From Hyphomonadaceae bacterium BRH_c29 (GTDB lineage Bacteria; Pseudomonadota; Alphaproteobacteria; Caulobacterales; Hyphomonadaceae): a stretch of DNA of 52,153 nt. The stretch's first letter is position 1; the number at the start of each line of letters is the position of its first letter. Where the stretch lies: positions 1 to 52,153 of the forward strand of contig LADW01000069.1 of the NCBI GenBank assembly GCA_000961695.1. The letters are read 5' to 3'. The notes under the pieces are model-generated. The model saw nothing but the letters and a program-made list of their open reading frames with translations, did no database searches and was not told where the DNA came from. Both the position numbers and the translations under genes were made by a program. This document shows, one piece after another, positions 17,126 to 25,664 of the stretch.

Positions 17126-19338
17126 GCAATTCGGACGTCCTCGCGTACACGCGTGACTGGTCCCTCGGAGACGAACACAAAGAAGATTCGCCCTTCGAAG
17201 GCCTTTCCGCGTTCGTCCAGAAAAGCGGCAAGTCTCAGCATCTGGAGCTGCATGTCTCTGGTGCGAAATGTGCCGGATGCCTTGGCAAGATCGAGAAAGC
17301 CGTTGGTGCGCTTGAGGGCGTGTCAGAAGCTCGCCTGAATCTGTCGACCGGCAAATTCAACATCACCTGGCAAGGGCCCCTGCCCGCATCCAGCATCGCT
17401 GAAACGGTTTCCGGCCTCGGTTACGGTGTCAGCGCCGCTGCAGAGACGGATGCAGACGAACTGCAGCGCAAGGAAGAGCGCGAACTGCTTCTGGCGATGG
17501 GCGTCGCGGCATTTGCGGCGGCCAACATCATGCTCCTGTCGGTCTCTGTCTGGGCCGGCGCAGGCGAGATGGGGGCAAACACCAAGCAAATCCTTCATGC
17601 CATCTCTGGCGTGATCGCCCTGCCGGCAATCGTCTACTCCGGACGCCCCTTCTTCCGGTCCGCCTGGTCGGTTCTGAAGCGCGGTCGTGCCAATATGGAT
17701 GTGCCAATTTCTCTGGCCATCACGCTCGCCTTCACCGTCAGCGTGGTCGAGACGATCCGCGGCGGCGAGCATGCCTATTTTGACGCCGCAGCGATGCTGA
17801 TCTTTTTCCTGCTGATCGGCCGCTTCCTCGAAGCGCGTGTCCGTCGACGCGCCTGTTCTGCGGCGAATGACCTTGCAGGAATGTCGAGCCGGGCGGTGAC
17901 CCGGATCGACTGCGATGGCAACGCTCTCAAAGTAAACCCCGGCGTCGTCGCGCCTGGAGACATCCTCCTGCTTGCTCAAGGCGAGCGCGCTGTCGTCGAC
18001 ATGGCGCTCGCCGATGAGCTCTGCGAACTTGATGAAAGTCTGGTCACCGGCGAAAGCGCACCGCATGTCCTGACAAAGGGCATGCGCATCTATGCTGGCG
18101 CTGTGAACCTGTCAGGGCCGGTTCAGGCCAAGGCCCTGTCACGCGCATCGGATTCTCTGCTGGCAGACATCGGCCGCATGCTGGATGCTGGCGAGCAGCG
18201 CCGTTCTGCCTATCGAAAGATCGCCGATAAAGCCGTCGCGCTCTATGTGCCCTTCGTTCATTCCGCCGCAGCGCTGACCTTTATTGGCTGGATGCTGGCA
18301 GGCGCAGGCTTCCGGCAGTCGATCCTGATCGCCGTGTCGACCCTGATCATCACCTGTCCCTGCGCGCTTGCTCTTGCAGCCCCAGTCGCGCACGTCGTCG
18401 CCGCCGGAAAACTGTTCCAGAAGGGTATCTTCCTGAAATCCGGCGACGCCCTGGAGCGGTTCGCGTCGGTGGACCGTATCGTGCTCGACAAGACCGGAAC
18501 GCTCTCTCTTGGCGTCCCCCAACTCAGCGATGCGACGGACCAGAAGATTATCGCCGATGCCGCGCTTCTGGCGCGCGCAAGCCGGCACCCGCTGTCGCGC
18601 GCCATAACGGATGCGGCTGGCGCCGGCCCCGTCGCGCCGTCGGTGAAGGAAATCCCCGGCTGCGGCCTTGAAGCCAATATTGAAGGCACCCTGTGGCGCT
18701 TGGGGTCCGGCCAATGGATCGGAACCGATCTTGGCGAGACGCACACACGCAACCTCTACCTGCAGCGCGGTGACGAAGAACCCATCCCACTCGAATTCAC
18801 CGACCGGCTTATCCCCGGAACGGATGATGCAATCCGTGACCTTGAAAAAGCCGGCTACGAAACGGAAATCCTGTCCGGCGACGCAGAAGGCCGGGTCGCC
18901 GAAGTAGCCCATGACCTTGGCATCTCGCGCTACACATCCGCTGCCTCGCCCCGCGACAAGGCCGCTCATCTCGAAGCCTTGCGCGAACAAGGGCATAAAG
19001 TCCTGATGGTGGGCGACGGCCTGAACGACGCGGGTGCGCTTTCGCTAGCCCACGCCTCGGTGACGCCGGGTACGGCTATCGACATCAGCCAGTCTGCCAG
19101 TGATGCCGTCTACACAGGCGGCATTTCTTCCTTGCCGCTGCTCCTGAAGCTCTCGCGGCGGACGCGCAACGTGATGCTTCAGAACTTCACCTTTGCGGCG
19201 CTGTACAATCTGGTGGCCATTCCAATTGCCGTTACCGGTCATGCAACGCCGCTGGTTGCCGCGCTTGCCATGTCCTTCTCCTCTGTGGCTGTGTCCCTGA
19301 ATGCGATCCGTCTGGCGGCATTCGCGGAAGGAAAGTGA
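17122..19338 (+). CDS. ccoI: Copper P-type ATPase for cbb3 maturation (CcoI/FixI)
   Basis: P1B-type ATPase of 738 aa that exports copper for insertion into CcoN. An N-terminal heavy-metal domain has CAGC (Cys50 and Cys53). Later come the TGES actuator loop, the transport motif CPC (in TCPCALALAAP), the phosphorylation motif DKTGT, the nucleotide-binding SRHPLSRA and the hinge GDGLND. About eight membrane segments are present. All catalytic residues are intact. The location after ccoGH separates it from general copper-efflux ATPases. Confidence 0.95.
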   Translation: MSNSDVLAYTRDWSLGDEHKEDSPFEGLSAFVQKSGKSQHLELHVSGAKCAGCLGKIEKAVGALEGVSEARLNLSTGKFNITWQGPLPASSIAETVSGLGYGVSAAAETDADELQRKEERELLLAMGVAAFAAANIMLLSVSVWAGAGEMGANTKQILHAISGVIALPAIVYSGRPFFRSAWSVLKRGRANMDVPISLAITLAFTVSVVETIRGGEHAYFDAAAMLIFFLLIGRFLEARVRRRACSAANDLAGMSSRAVTRIDCDGNALKVNPGVVAPGDILLLAQGERAVVDMALADELCELDESLVTGESAPHVLTKGMRIYAGAVNLSGPVQAKALSRASDSLLADIGRMLDAGEQRRSAYRKIADKAVALYVPFVHSAAALTFIGWMLAGAGFRQSILIAVSTLIITCPCALALAAPVAHVVAAGKLFQKGIFLKSGDALERFASVDRIVLDKTGTLSLGVPQLSDATDQKIIADAALLARASRHPLSRAITDAAGAGPVAPSVKEIPGCGLEANIEGTLWRLGSGQWIGTDLGETHTRNLYLQRGDEEPIPLEFTDRLIPGTDDAIRDLEKAGYETEILSGDAEGRVAEVAHDLGISRYTSAASPRDKAAHLEALREQGHKVLMVGDGLNDAGALSLAHASVTPGTAIDISQSASDAVYTGGISSLPLLLKLSRRTRNVMLQNFTFAALYNLVAIPIAVTGHATPLVAALAMSFSSVAVSLNAIRLAAFAEGK

Positions 19339-19339
19339 C

Positions 19340-19489
19340 ATGAGCGGGATTCTGTTCCTGATTCCAATCGCCCTGTTCATGGGCCTGCTGGGCCTGGGGG
19401 CGTTCATCTGGTCTGTCCGCTCCGGTCAGTTCGACGATCCCGCTGGCTCTGCCAACCGCATCCTGATCGACGAAGACGAACCGCTTTAG
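19340..19489 (+). CDS. ccoS: cbb3 oxidase assembly protein CcoS
   Basis: A 49-residue single-helix protein beginning MSGILFLIPIALFMG, with the typical CcoS sequence GAFIWSVRSGQFDDPAGSANRIL and an acidic tail. CcoS is required for cofactor insertion into the cbb3 oxidase in studied species. ATG at 19340 follows the ccoI stop by one base. Its stop overlaps the convergent pxpC stop by three bases. Confidence 0.93.
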   Translation: MSGILFLIPIALFMGLLGLGAFIWSVRSGQFDDPAGSANRILIDEDEPL

Positions 19490-20412
19490 AGAACCAGATC
19501 AGGCAACCAATCCCGGAAGTACGCCGTCTTGCGGCGCAGATCGTCTGCCGCCTCTTCCGGTGTGCGCTTCAGAAAGTGAACCCGGTCACCCGGCCGGATC
19601 TGCCCCAGCAAGTGACGGTCCGCCCGGGTCACCTGAAGGACGTGCGGATATCCACCCGTCGTCTGCGAATCCGGCAGAAGGATAAAGGCATTTCCGGACG
19701 GCGTGAGTTGCACTGCGCCCGGAAACACCGGCGCACTCGGTTTGAGGCCGGCATTAGACAGAGGCGGCCAGGACCCTGCAATTTCAATCCCGGTTCGGTC
19801 GGCACGCCGCGTCGCGGCATAATCCTGCCCGGACTCCCAACCGGAAATCAGCTCTGCATCAGGGCCGTCTACACAGCGCAAGGCAAAGGCGTGCGTGAAG
19901 GCCTGATGCATGTTGGCGGGGGTCTCCACATCAGCAGATGGTTCGGATTCTCCGGTGCTGAGAGTATCCCCAGCACGCAAAGCCCTTCCCTTCAGACCGC
20001 CGACCATCGCCGGTAAGCAAGTCGAAGCGCTGCCGAGGAAGTCATCCGCCAGGAAGCCCCCCGAGACAGCCATATATAGACGAGCGCCCGCTTCCGCAGC
20101 TCCGACCGAAACGGTTTCTCCACCGTGGATATAAAGTGTGCGGTGCATCGGCACCTTGTCTCCTGCGAGCTCAATCTCAACAGGCGCTCCCGTAAATGCG
20201 ATGGCGCAATCGGCATCCGCCTCCAATGAAACGAGGCCGAACGACAATTCCAGTGCGCACGCGCTCGAGGGATTACCGACAAGCCGGTTTGCGAGTGCCA
20301 TGGAAAGCTCGTCTGCGGGCCCAGAGGCCGGCACACCTAAGTGACGCGTCCCTGATCTGGGAGCTGCCTGTAGCGTGGCCTGCACGCCGGGTTTCAGAAC
20401 CTTGAAGGACAT
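19486..20412 (-). CDS. pxpC: 5-oxoprolinase subunit C (biotin-dependent carboxyltransferase-like family)
   Basis: A 308-aa subunit of the ATP-dependent bacterial 5-oxoprolinase PxpABC, which opens 5-oxoproline to glutamate. Family blocks are SGTRHLGVPASGPADELSMA, AIAFTGAPVEIEL, and near the C-terminus PSGNAFILLPDSQTTGGYP and GQIRPGDRVHF. I start it at ATG 20412, one base after the pxpB stop, rather than at an upstream in-frame codon. It ends the operon and meets ccoS tail to tail. Confidence 0.92.
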   Translation of the reverse strand: MSFKVLKPGVQATLQAAPRSGTRHLGVPASGPADELSMALANRLVGNPSSACALELSFGLVSLEADADCAIAFTGAPVEIELAGDKVPMHRTLYIHGGETVSVGAAEAGARLYMAVSGGFLADDFLGSASTCLPAMVGGLKGRALRAGDTLSTGESEPSADVETPANMHQAFTHAFALRCVDGPDAELISGWESGQDYAATRRADRTGIEIAGSWPPLSNAGLKPSAPVFPGAVQLTPSGNAFILLPDSQTTGGYPHVLQVTRADRHLLGQIRPGDRVHFLKRTPEEAADDLRRKTAYFRDWLPDLVL

Positions 20413-20413
20413 C

Positions 20414-21046
20414 TCAGACGTCCACCAAGTGAAGCCGGACAACCTGCCCTTCCTGTAACAAGAAGGGTTCAGCCCGCGCCGGATCGAAGAGCGCTTCTGT
20501 CAGCCGACCGATGATGGGCCAGCCGCCTGGCCCGGACAGGCCGTACAACCCGAGTTGTCCGCTGACGAGCCCCACGGAGCCTGCGGCGACTCTCTGTCGG
20601 GGCACCGCGAGGCGCTCTGCTTTCAACGCCGGATTCACCCCTTCGACATAGGCGAAACCCGGAGTGAACCCCAGCATGTCCACGACGAGATCACTTCTCG
20701 TCACGCGCTCAAGCATTTCTTGTGGCGTCAGTCCGTTTTGATCGGCCAGTGCTTGAAGGTCAGGCGCGTTCGCTGCTGAGCAATCGAGGTGCAGGTCAAC
20801 AGCCTTTCCGGGCTCAAATGCCTCCGCGCTGAAGCTGGAAAGCCAGTCCTCCAGTTTGCGCATGACCTCAGTCGGGCGAAGAGCCCGCGGGTCGAAGTGT
20901 ACGGCCACAACTTCCTTGCCCGGCACAGTGTCAATCCATTCACCAGAACCACGCAGTGCCCTTGCTAGCGGATGTCGCAGGGCCCGATTGTTCGGCTGGA
21001 CCGCCACCGCATCGTCTCCCAGAAAGAACAGACGATATTCCGGCAT
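20414..21046 (-). CDS. pxpB: 5-oxoprolinase subunit B (KipI family)
   Basis: A 210-aa subunit of 5-oxoprolinase. It has the family features GDDAVAV near the N-terminus, FTPGFAYVEG in the middle, VPRQRVAAGSVGLVSGQLGLYGLSGPGGWPIIG, and a C-terminal LLQEGQVVRL. In Bacillus the relative KipI was described as a kinase inhibitor, but with PxpA and PxpC adjacent the enzyme role is far more likely. It starts 3 bp after pxpA. Confidence 0.93.
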   Translation of the reverse strand: MPEYRLFFLGDDAVAVQPNNRALRHPLARALRGSGEWIDTVPGKEVVAVHFDPRALRPTEVMRKLEDWLSSFSAEAFEPGKAVDLHLDCSAANAPDLQALADQNGLTPQEMLERVTRSDLVVDMLGFTPGFAYVEGVNPALKAERLAVPRQRVAAGSVGLVSGQLGLYGLSGPGGWPIIGRLTEALFDPARAEPFLLQEGQVVRLHLVDV

Positions 21047-21049
21047 ATC

Positions 21050-21802
21050 TCAGATCGCGATCTCTATGCCGCGTGCAACCAACGCCCGCTTCAGCGCCAA
21101 GGCGGATCCGGCGGCTCCCGGCGTGTCGCCGTGCAGGCAAATCGTCTGCGCCTGAACACGGACGCGCTCACCTGTTCGCGCGATAACTTCGCCTGCCTCA
21201 ACGATAGACACGACTTGCGCCAGCTGCATGGCCTCGTCTGCCATGACCGCGCCGGGCAACGCGCGCGGCGTCAGGCTTCCGTCGGCCTCATAAGACCTGT
21301 CTGCAAAAGCCTCAGCGACGAAGACAAGCCCTGCCTCTCTCGTCTTGCGCTCCAGAGCAGAGTCCGGCGGGCCGAGCAGTTCCGGAACTCCCACCCGCTG
21401 GCAGATTGAGACGACTATTCCAGCCAGACTCTCGTCCTTCGCCGCGTCATTGTAGAGAGAGCCATGGGGTTTCAGGTGTGCAACTGAAGCGCCTTGCCGG
21501 TGTGCAATCGTCTTCAATGCACGCACTTGCGATAGGAGCGATTGCTCAAGCTCCTGATCGCTGACACTCGGGCGCGTTCGCCCGAACCCTTCCCGATCCG
21601 GATAGGAAGGATGCGCGCCGATCCGCACATTCCGTGCGACGGCTGCCTGAATGGTCGCGGCCATGCTTTCCTCATCCCCGGCATGACCGCCGCAGGCGAT
21701 ATTGCACCGGGTCACGACATCCAGGATCGCGCGGTCGAGCGCTCGGCCATTGTCGCCAGGCAGCTCCCCGACATCCGCGTTGAGGCAAATACGCGTCCTC
21801 AT
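21050..21802 (-). CDS. pxpA: 5-oxoprolinase subunit A (LamB/YcsF family)
   Basis: A 250-aa subunit of 5-oxoprolinase. LNADVGELPGDNG at the N-terminus, IACGGHAGDEESM, IGAHPSYPDREGFGR and HLKPHGSLYNDAA are the hallmark blocks of LamB/YcsF proteins. Its start overlaps the stop of the Nramp-related gene (ATGA), so transporter and enzyme genes are translationally coupled. Confidence 0.95.
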   Translation of the reverse strand: MRTRICLNADVGELPGDNGRALDRAILDVVTRCNIACGGHAGDEESMAATIQAAVARNVRIGAHPSYPDREGFGRTRPSVSDQELEQSLLSQVRALKTIAHRQGASVAHLKPHGSLYNDAAKDESLAGIVVSICQRVGVPELLGPPDSALERKTREAGLVFVAEAFADRSYEADGSLTPRALPGAVMADEAMQLAQVVSIVEAGEVIARTGERVRVQAQTICLHGDTPGAAGSALALKRALVARGIEIAI

Positions 21803-23007
21803 GGCCAGATACCCAGGGCCCGCATAATCAGCCGCACACCAAAGCCCGCCGCAATGATGACCACTGCCCCGCCCAGCACATTGCTCCAGAGCCCGTTAAC
21901 ATTGTCTCCGAGAATAGAGCGACGGTTCATCGTGACGATCAGGAACACCGCGATGATAGGCAGAAGGAATCCATTCGCGACCTGTGCGATCAGGATCAGC
22001 GAAACGGGCTTGATACCGAGGGAAGCAACGATGGTTCCGATGGCCAACACGGCGAGAGCAATGCCGCGAAAGATCTTTCCCTGCTTCGCCCGTCCGGTCA
22101 CTTCACAGACGGCATAAGCTGTCGCTATCGGTGCGGTAACAGCAGAAGAAAGCCCGGCGGCGAACAGTCCGGTTCCCACCATCAGGCGCGCTGCGGGGCC
22201 ATAGGCAGGCTCAAGGCTCGCGGCCATGTCGCCTGCATTCTGGATCATCATGCCAGATCCAAACAGGCTCGCCGCAGCCGTGGACAAGATCAGGATCGAG
22301 ATCAGGCCACCCAGACCAATGGAGACACGCGTGTCCGCACTGGCTGCGCGCAAGGCCTCGGCGCCGCCTTCAGGCCACTTCTCTCGCACAGACGCGGCGT
22401 GCAGGAACAGGTTGTATGGCACAATCGTCGTGCCGATCAGCGCAATGGCCGTCAGAAGGCTGCCTTCGGGGAGGTTCGGTCTAAGCCCGCCGATGAGCGC
22501 CGAGAGATCCGGCCGAACGAGAAGCAGGCTCCCCGCAAATGCAAGACTCATCAGGATGACGAGGCCAACCAAAAGCCGTTCCAAGACCTTGTACCGGCCG
22601 ATCAGCAGCACCACTGCCGCCAACGCCGCCAGCCCCCACACGACAAAGCGCTGGGACGCGGCAGGCAGTCCGAATGCCGCCCCTGCCCCCAATGCTCCGC
22701 CCGAAAGGTTTCCCGCCTCATAGGCCGCGTTCCCGAGCGCGAGCGCCGCCAGCACGAGCACAATCGAAAGCCACTTGAGGGCCACGGGCGTTCCCGGCGC
22801 CACCAGCGCCTCGCCAAGCCCCATGCCGCCCGCGATCCCAAGCCGGGCCGACATGTCCTGCAGCACAATTGTGGCCAGCGTCGCAAAGACCAAGGCCCAG
22901 ATCAGGGCATAGCCGAAATTCGCCCCGGCCAGCGTACAGGCCGTAACGGTCCCCGGCCCGATAAAGGCAGCGGCGACAAGCGCTCCGGGGCCGAAGGGAA
23001 GCTTCAT
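21799..23007 (-). CDS. Nramp-related transporter, metal-ligand motifs altered (YcsG-like)
   Basis: A 402-aa membrane protein with about 11 segments and the Nramp fold pattern. Where classical Nramp proteins have DPGN in helix 1, this has GPGT (FIGPGTVTACTLAGANFGY), and in helix 6 the usual MPHN is VPYN (IGTTIVPYNLFLHAASVREKW). Loss of the Asp, Asn and Met ligands argues against ordinary manganese/iron transport. It is coupled on both sides by 4-nt overlaps to a DUF2891 lipoprotein gene and pxpA, and a related gene (ycsG) sits in the Bacillus pxp cluster. Uptake of 5-oxoproline or a related compound is my inference; a divalent-metal substrate remains possible. Confidence 0.8.
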   Translation of the reverse strand: MKLPFGPGALVAAAFIGPGTVTACTLAGANFGYALIWALVFATLATIVLQDMSARLGIAGGMGLGEALVAPGTPVALKWLSIVLVLAALALGNAAYEAGNLSGGALGAGAAFGLPAASQRFVVWGLAALAAVVLLIGRYKVLERLLVGLVILMSLAFAGSLLLVRPDLSALIGGLRPNLPEGSLLTAIALIGTTIVPYNLFLHAASVREKWPEGGAEALRAASADTRVSIGLGGLISILILSTAAASLFGSGMMIQNAGDMAASLEPAYGPAARLMVGTGLFAAGLSSAVTAPIATAYAVCEVTGRAKQGKIFRGIALAVLAIGTIVASLGIKPVSLILIAQVANGFLLPIIAVFLIVTMNRRSILGDNVNGLWSNVLGGAVVIIAAGFGVRLIMRALGIWP

Positions 23008-24152
23008 TCGCCGCGAATGCCCCGCCGGGTTTCCAGATAGGTCGCAAAGCTCGCCAGCCAGTGGCTGCCAGCATAGTGCTCGTCGCTGACGGCTGCGATG
23101 CCCGTCGCCTTGTGGCGCGCGGCAGACGCCAGAAGAGCTGGTCGGCGCGGGTCGTCCACTGGCAGGGCCGACGCGATCCCTTCCAGGGCCCAGGCGCGCG
23201 AGAGATTGACACCATCGAGATGCGCCAGCTTGCCGTCGCTCGGGTCGATCACCGCACCCGGCTCCAGCCAGGTATCGCTGCCATCTTCAGGAATTTGCGG
23301 CAGGAACTTGCTGAGCCAAGCGGAATACTCGTCCGTCTCCATCACACGGCGCATCAGGTCCGCCTCCATGAGGCAGGGTGACAGGAAGTCTTCGCCAGAC
23401 GGCTCGTAGGCCAGCGGACAATTCACATCCGCCTCATGAAATGCCAGCGCTTTTGCGGCGATCTTTTCGCGAAACGCCGGACGCATCGCTGTGTCGGACC
23501 AGTCCAGCATCAGACCGAAGGCAAAAGCCGTCTGGTTGTGCGTGCCGATCCGGATGGGATAGAGGAGCTTGTCGAGCCATGTCGAGGTATTGGTCTCGAT
23601 CAGGTCTTCAAGCGGTGAGAGCGTATCGACCCAGCCAGCAGCTTCCGGAAAGTCTGCCTGACGCAATTCCATCATCAGCTGAAGGAACCAGGCTTGGCCA
23701 TAAGGCCGTTCGAACGCGGCCCGGTCCGACGCTTCGAAATAGGCGATCTCTGCCGCGATATTTTCCGGTGTGAAGCTTTCCGACAGCGTCTTGATAATCA
23801 CGTCCCGGTAGGGCGTGTCGGGATCGGTGTTGAGGATCCGGACCAGCAGCCAGTGGCCATGCACGGAAGAGTGCCAGTCAAAGCAGCCATAGAAAGCCGG
23901 ATAGAGCTGGCGCGGGGTTCCGGCATCTGCCTCGGAATTCATCAAATGGCTGATCTTGTTCGGATACTCGCGGTGCACGCACGACAGGGCCAATTTCGCA
24001 AACCGGTCAGTGACGACGCCTTCACGCGGCGCGGGCAAAGCCGCTGCGGCCTCTGACACAGGTTCCATTTTCGCCTCCGGGCCTGATGCAACCGGGCTGC
24101 AGGCCACAAGGCCAGCTGCCATGACGATACCCGCAATTACTCGACCATACAT
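23004..24152 (-). CDS. DUF2891 family lipoprotein
   Basis: A 382-aa predicted lipoprotein: the signal MYGRVIAGIVMAAGLVACSP has the lipobox Cys at 19. The body shows the DUF2891 signature YPAFYGCFDWHSSVHGHW, then GQAWFLQLMMELR, HNQTAFAFGLMLDW and, near the end, GSHWLASFATYLET. The many conserved Trp, His and Asp residues and helical repeats suggest an alpha/alpha-barrel enzyme, but function is unknown to me. ATG at 24152 is chosen because it gives the signal peptide and follows GAGGGG by a proper distance. It heads the Nramp-pxpABC operon and overlaps the next gene by 4 nt. Confidence 0.82.
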   Translation of the reverse strand: MYGRVIAGIVMAAGLVACSPVASGPEAKMEPVSEAAAALPAPREGVVTDRFAKLALSCVHREYPNKISHLMNSEADAGTPRQLYPAFYGCFDWHSSVHGHWLLVRILNTDPDTPYRDVIIKTLSESFTPENIAAEIAYFEASDRAAFERPYGQAWFLQLMMELRQADFPEAAGWVDTLSPLEDLIETNTSTWLDKLLYPIRIGTHNQTAFAFGLMLDWSDTAMRPAFREKIAAKALAFHEADVNCPLAYEPSGEDFLSPCLMEADLMRRVMETDEYSAWLSKFLPQIPEDGSDTWLEPGAVIDPSDGKLAHLDGVNLSRAWALEGIASALPVDDPRRPALLASAARHKATGIAAVSDEHYAGSHWLASFATYLETRRGIRGE

Positions 24153-24155
24153 GCG

Positions 24156-24204
24156 CAGCCCCTCAGCTCGTTGTCCGAGTCTTGCGTAACAGGCTGAGGG
24201 GCTG
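24156..24204 (-). promoter_or_regulatory. Hairpin covering the ribosome binding site of the DUF2891-pxp operon
   Basis: A perfect 11-bp inverted repeat (CAGCCCCTCAG at 24156-24166 and CTGAGGGGCTG at 24194-24204) with a 27-nt loop that itself contains a small CTCG/CGAG stem. In the minus-strand transcript the 3' arm contains GAGGGG and ends 3 nt before the ATG at 24152, so pairing would hide the ribosome binding site. It may control translation of the operon or limit read-through from lpdA. No T-run follows, so a simple terminator is less likely. Confidence 0.5.
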
Positions 24205-24231
24205 AAGGGCAATAAAGCCGCTGCCGGAAGC

Positions 24232-25647
24232 CTAGAGGTGCAAGACGCGGCCTTCAGCGTCGAGCACGGCTTCATGCATTGTTTCGGAGATGGTCGGGTG
24301 GGCAAACACGGTGTGCGCGAGGTCCTGTTCCGTCAGCTCGCCCTGTCGCGCGATCACATAGCCCTGGATCAGCTCGGTCACTTCAGCGCCGATCATGTGC
24401 GCGCCCAGCAGCTCGCCGGTCTTCTTGTCGAAGATAACCTTGGTCAGCCCGTCCTGCTCGCCGAGCGCGATGGCCTTGCCGTTGCCGATAAAGGAGAAGC
24501 GGCCGACCTTGATATCGTAGCCCTTTTCCTTCGCCGCCTTCTCCGTCAGGCCAACACTGGCGACCTGTGGGTGGGCATAGGTGCAGCCGGGGATGTTTGA
24601 GGCATCAAAAGGCTCGGCGTGCCCCTTGCCGGCAATTGCTTCCACACACGAGACGCCCTCATGGCTCGCCTTGTGGGCCAGCCAGGGCGGGCCTGTGAGA
24701 TCGCCGATGGCATAGAGGCCCGGCACGCCGGTCTTGCCGAAGCCATCGACCACGACATGGGTCTTTTCGATCTTCGCGCCGAGCGCTTCGAGACCGAGAT
24801 TCTCGACATTGCCGACAATGCCTACGGCGAGGATCGCGCGGTCAAATTCCTGCGTCGATTTCTTGCCTGTCTTGTCGGTGATGTCGGCGGTGACGGTCGA
24901 CTTGCCGGCCTTCACATTCTCCACCTTCGCGCCGGTGACGATGTTCAGGCCCTGCTTCTTGAATTCCTTTTCGGCGAGTTTCGAGATTTCCTCGTCCTCA
25001 ACCGGCAGGATTCGGTCCATGACTTCAACTACGGTCACTTCGGCGCCGAGCTCGTTGTAGAAGCTCGCAAACTCGATCCCGATGGCACCGGAGCCGATGA
25101 CAAGCAAACGCTTGGGCATGACGTCTGGCGTCATGGCTTCGCGATAGGTCCAGATCAGCTTGCCATCCGCGACCAGGCCCGCTTGCGGGATGTCACGGGC
25201 GCGGGCACCCGTGGCCAGGATGACATGCCTGGACTGGTAGGACGTATCCTTCCCGTCCTTGCCCTTTACGATGACCTTCGGCGCGGGCGCGCCCTTCTCA
25301 AGCCGCGCCGTGCCTTCCAGAACGTCGATCTTGTTCTTCTTCATGAGGAACTTCACGCCGTTCGAGAGCTGGCTGGCGACCCCGCGGGAGCGCTTCACGA
25401 CGGCCTGCAGGTCAAAGTCTGCCTTGTCGATAACGAGGCCGAAATCCTTGGCATGCTTGGCGAGGTAGAGCACCTCGGCCGAACGCAGCAGCGCCTTGGT
25501 CGGGATACAGCCCCAGTTGAGGCAGATACCGCCCAGCGCCTCGCGCTCCACAATGGCCGTTTTCATGCCGAGCTGGCTCGCGCGAATGGCCGTAACATAG
25601 CCGCCGGGGCCGGAACCGATGACGATGAGGTCGTATTGGGTGCTCAT
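24232..25647 (-). CDS. lpdA: Dihydrolipoyl dehydrogenase (E3)
   Basis: FAD enzyme that reoxidises lipoyl groups of pyruvate dehydrogenase, 471 aa. It has the FAD-binding VIGSGPGGYV, the redox-active disulfide in GGICLNWGCIPTKALLR, the NAD-binding VIGSGAIGIEFA, ATGARARDIP, YAIGDLTGPP and the C-terminal His-Glu pair in FAHPTISETMHEAV. ATG at 25647 is preceded by GGAAGGG. It is the last gene of the pdh series, 17 bp after pdhC. Confidence 0.97.
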   Translation of the reverse strand: MSTQYDLIVIGSGPGGYVTAIRASQLGMKTAIVEREALGGICLNWGCIPTKALLRSAEVLYLAKHAKDFGLVIDKADFDLQAVVKRSRGVASQLSNGVKFLMKKNKIDVLEGTARLEKGAPAPKVIVKGKDGKDTSYQSRHVILATGARARDIPQAGLVADGKLIWTYREAMTPDVMPKRLLVIGSGAIGIEFASFYNELGAEVTVVEVMDRILPVEDEEISKLAEKEFKKQGLNIVTGAKVENVKAGKSTVTADITDKTGKKSTQEFDRAILAVGIVGNVENLGLEALGAKIEKTHVVVDGFGKTGVPGLYAIGDLTGPPWLAHKASHEGVSCVEAIAGKGHAEPFDASNIPGCTYAHPQVASVGLTEKAAKEKGYDIKVGRFSFIGNGKAIALGEQDGLTKVIFDKKTGELLGAHMIGAEVTELIQGYVIARQGELTEQDLAHTVFAHPTISETMHEAVLDAEGRVLHL

Positions 25648-25664
25648 GGGATTTCCCTTCCGGC

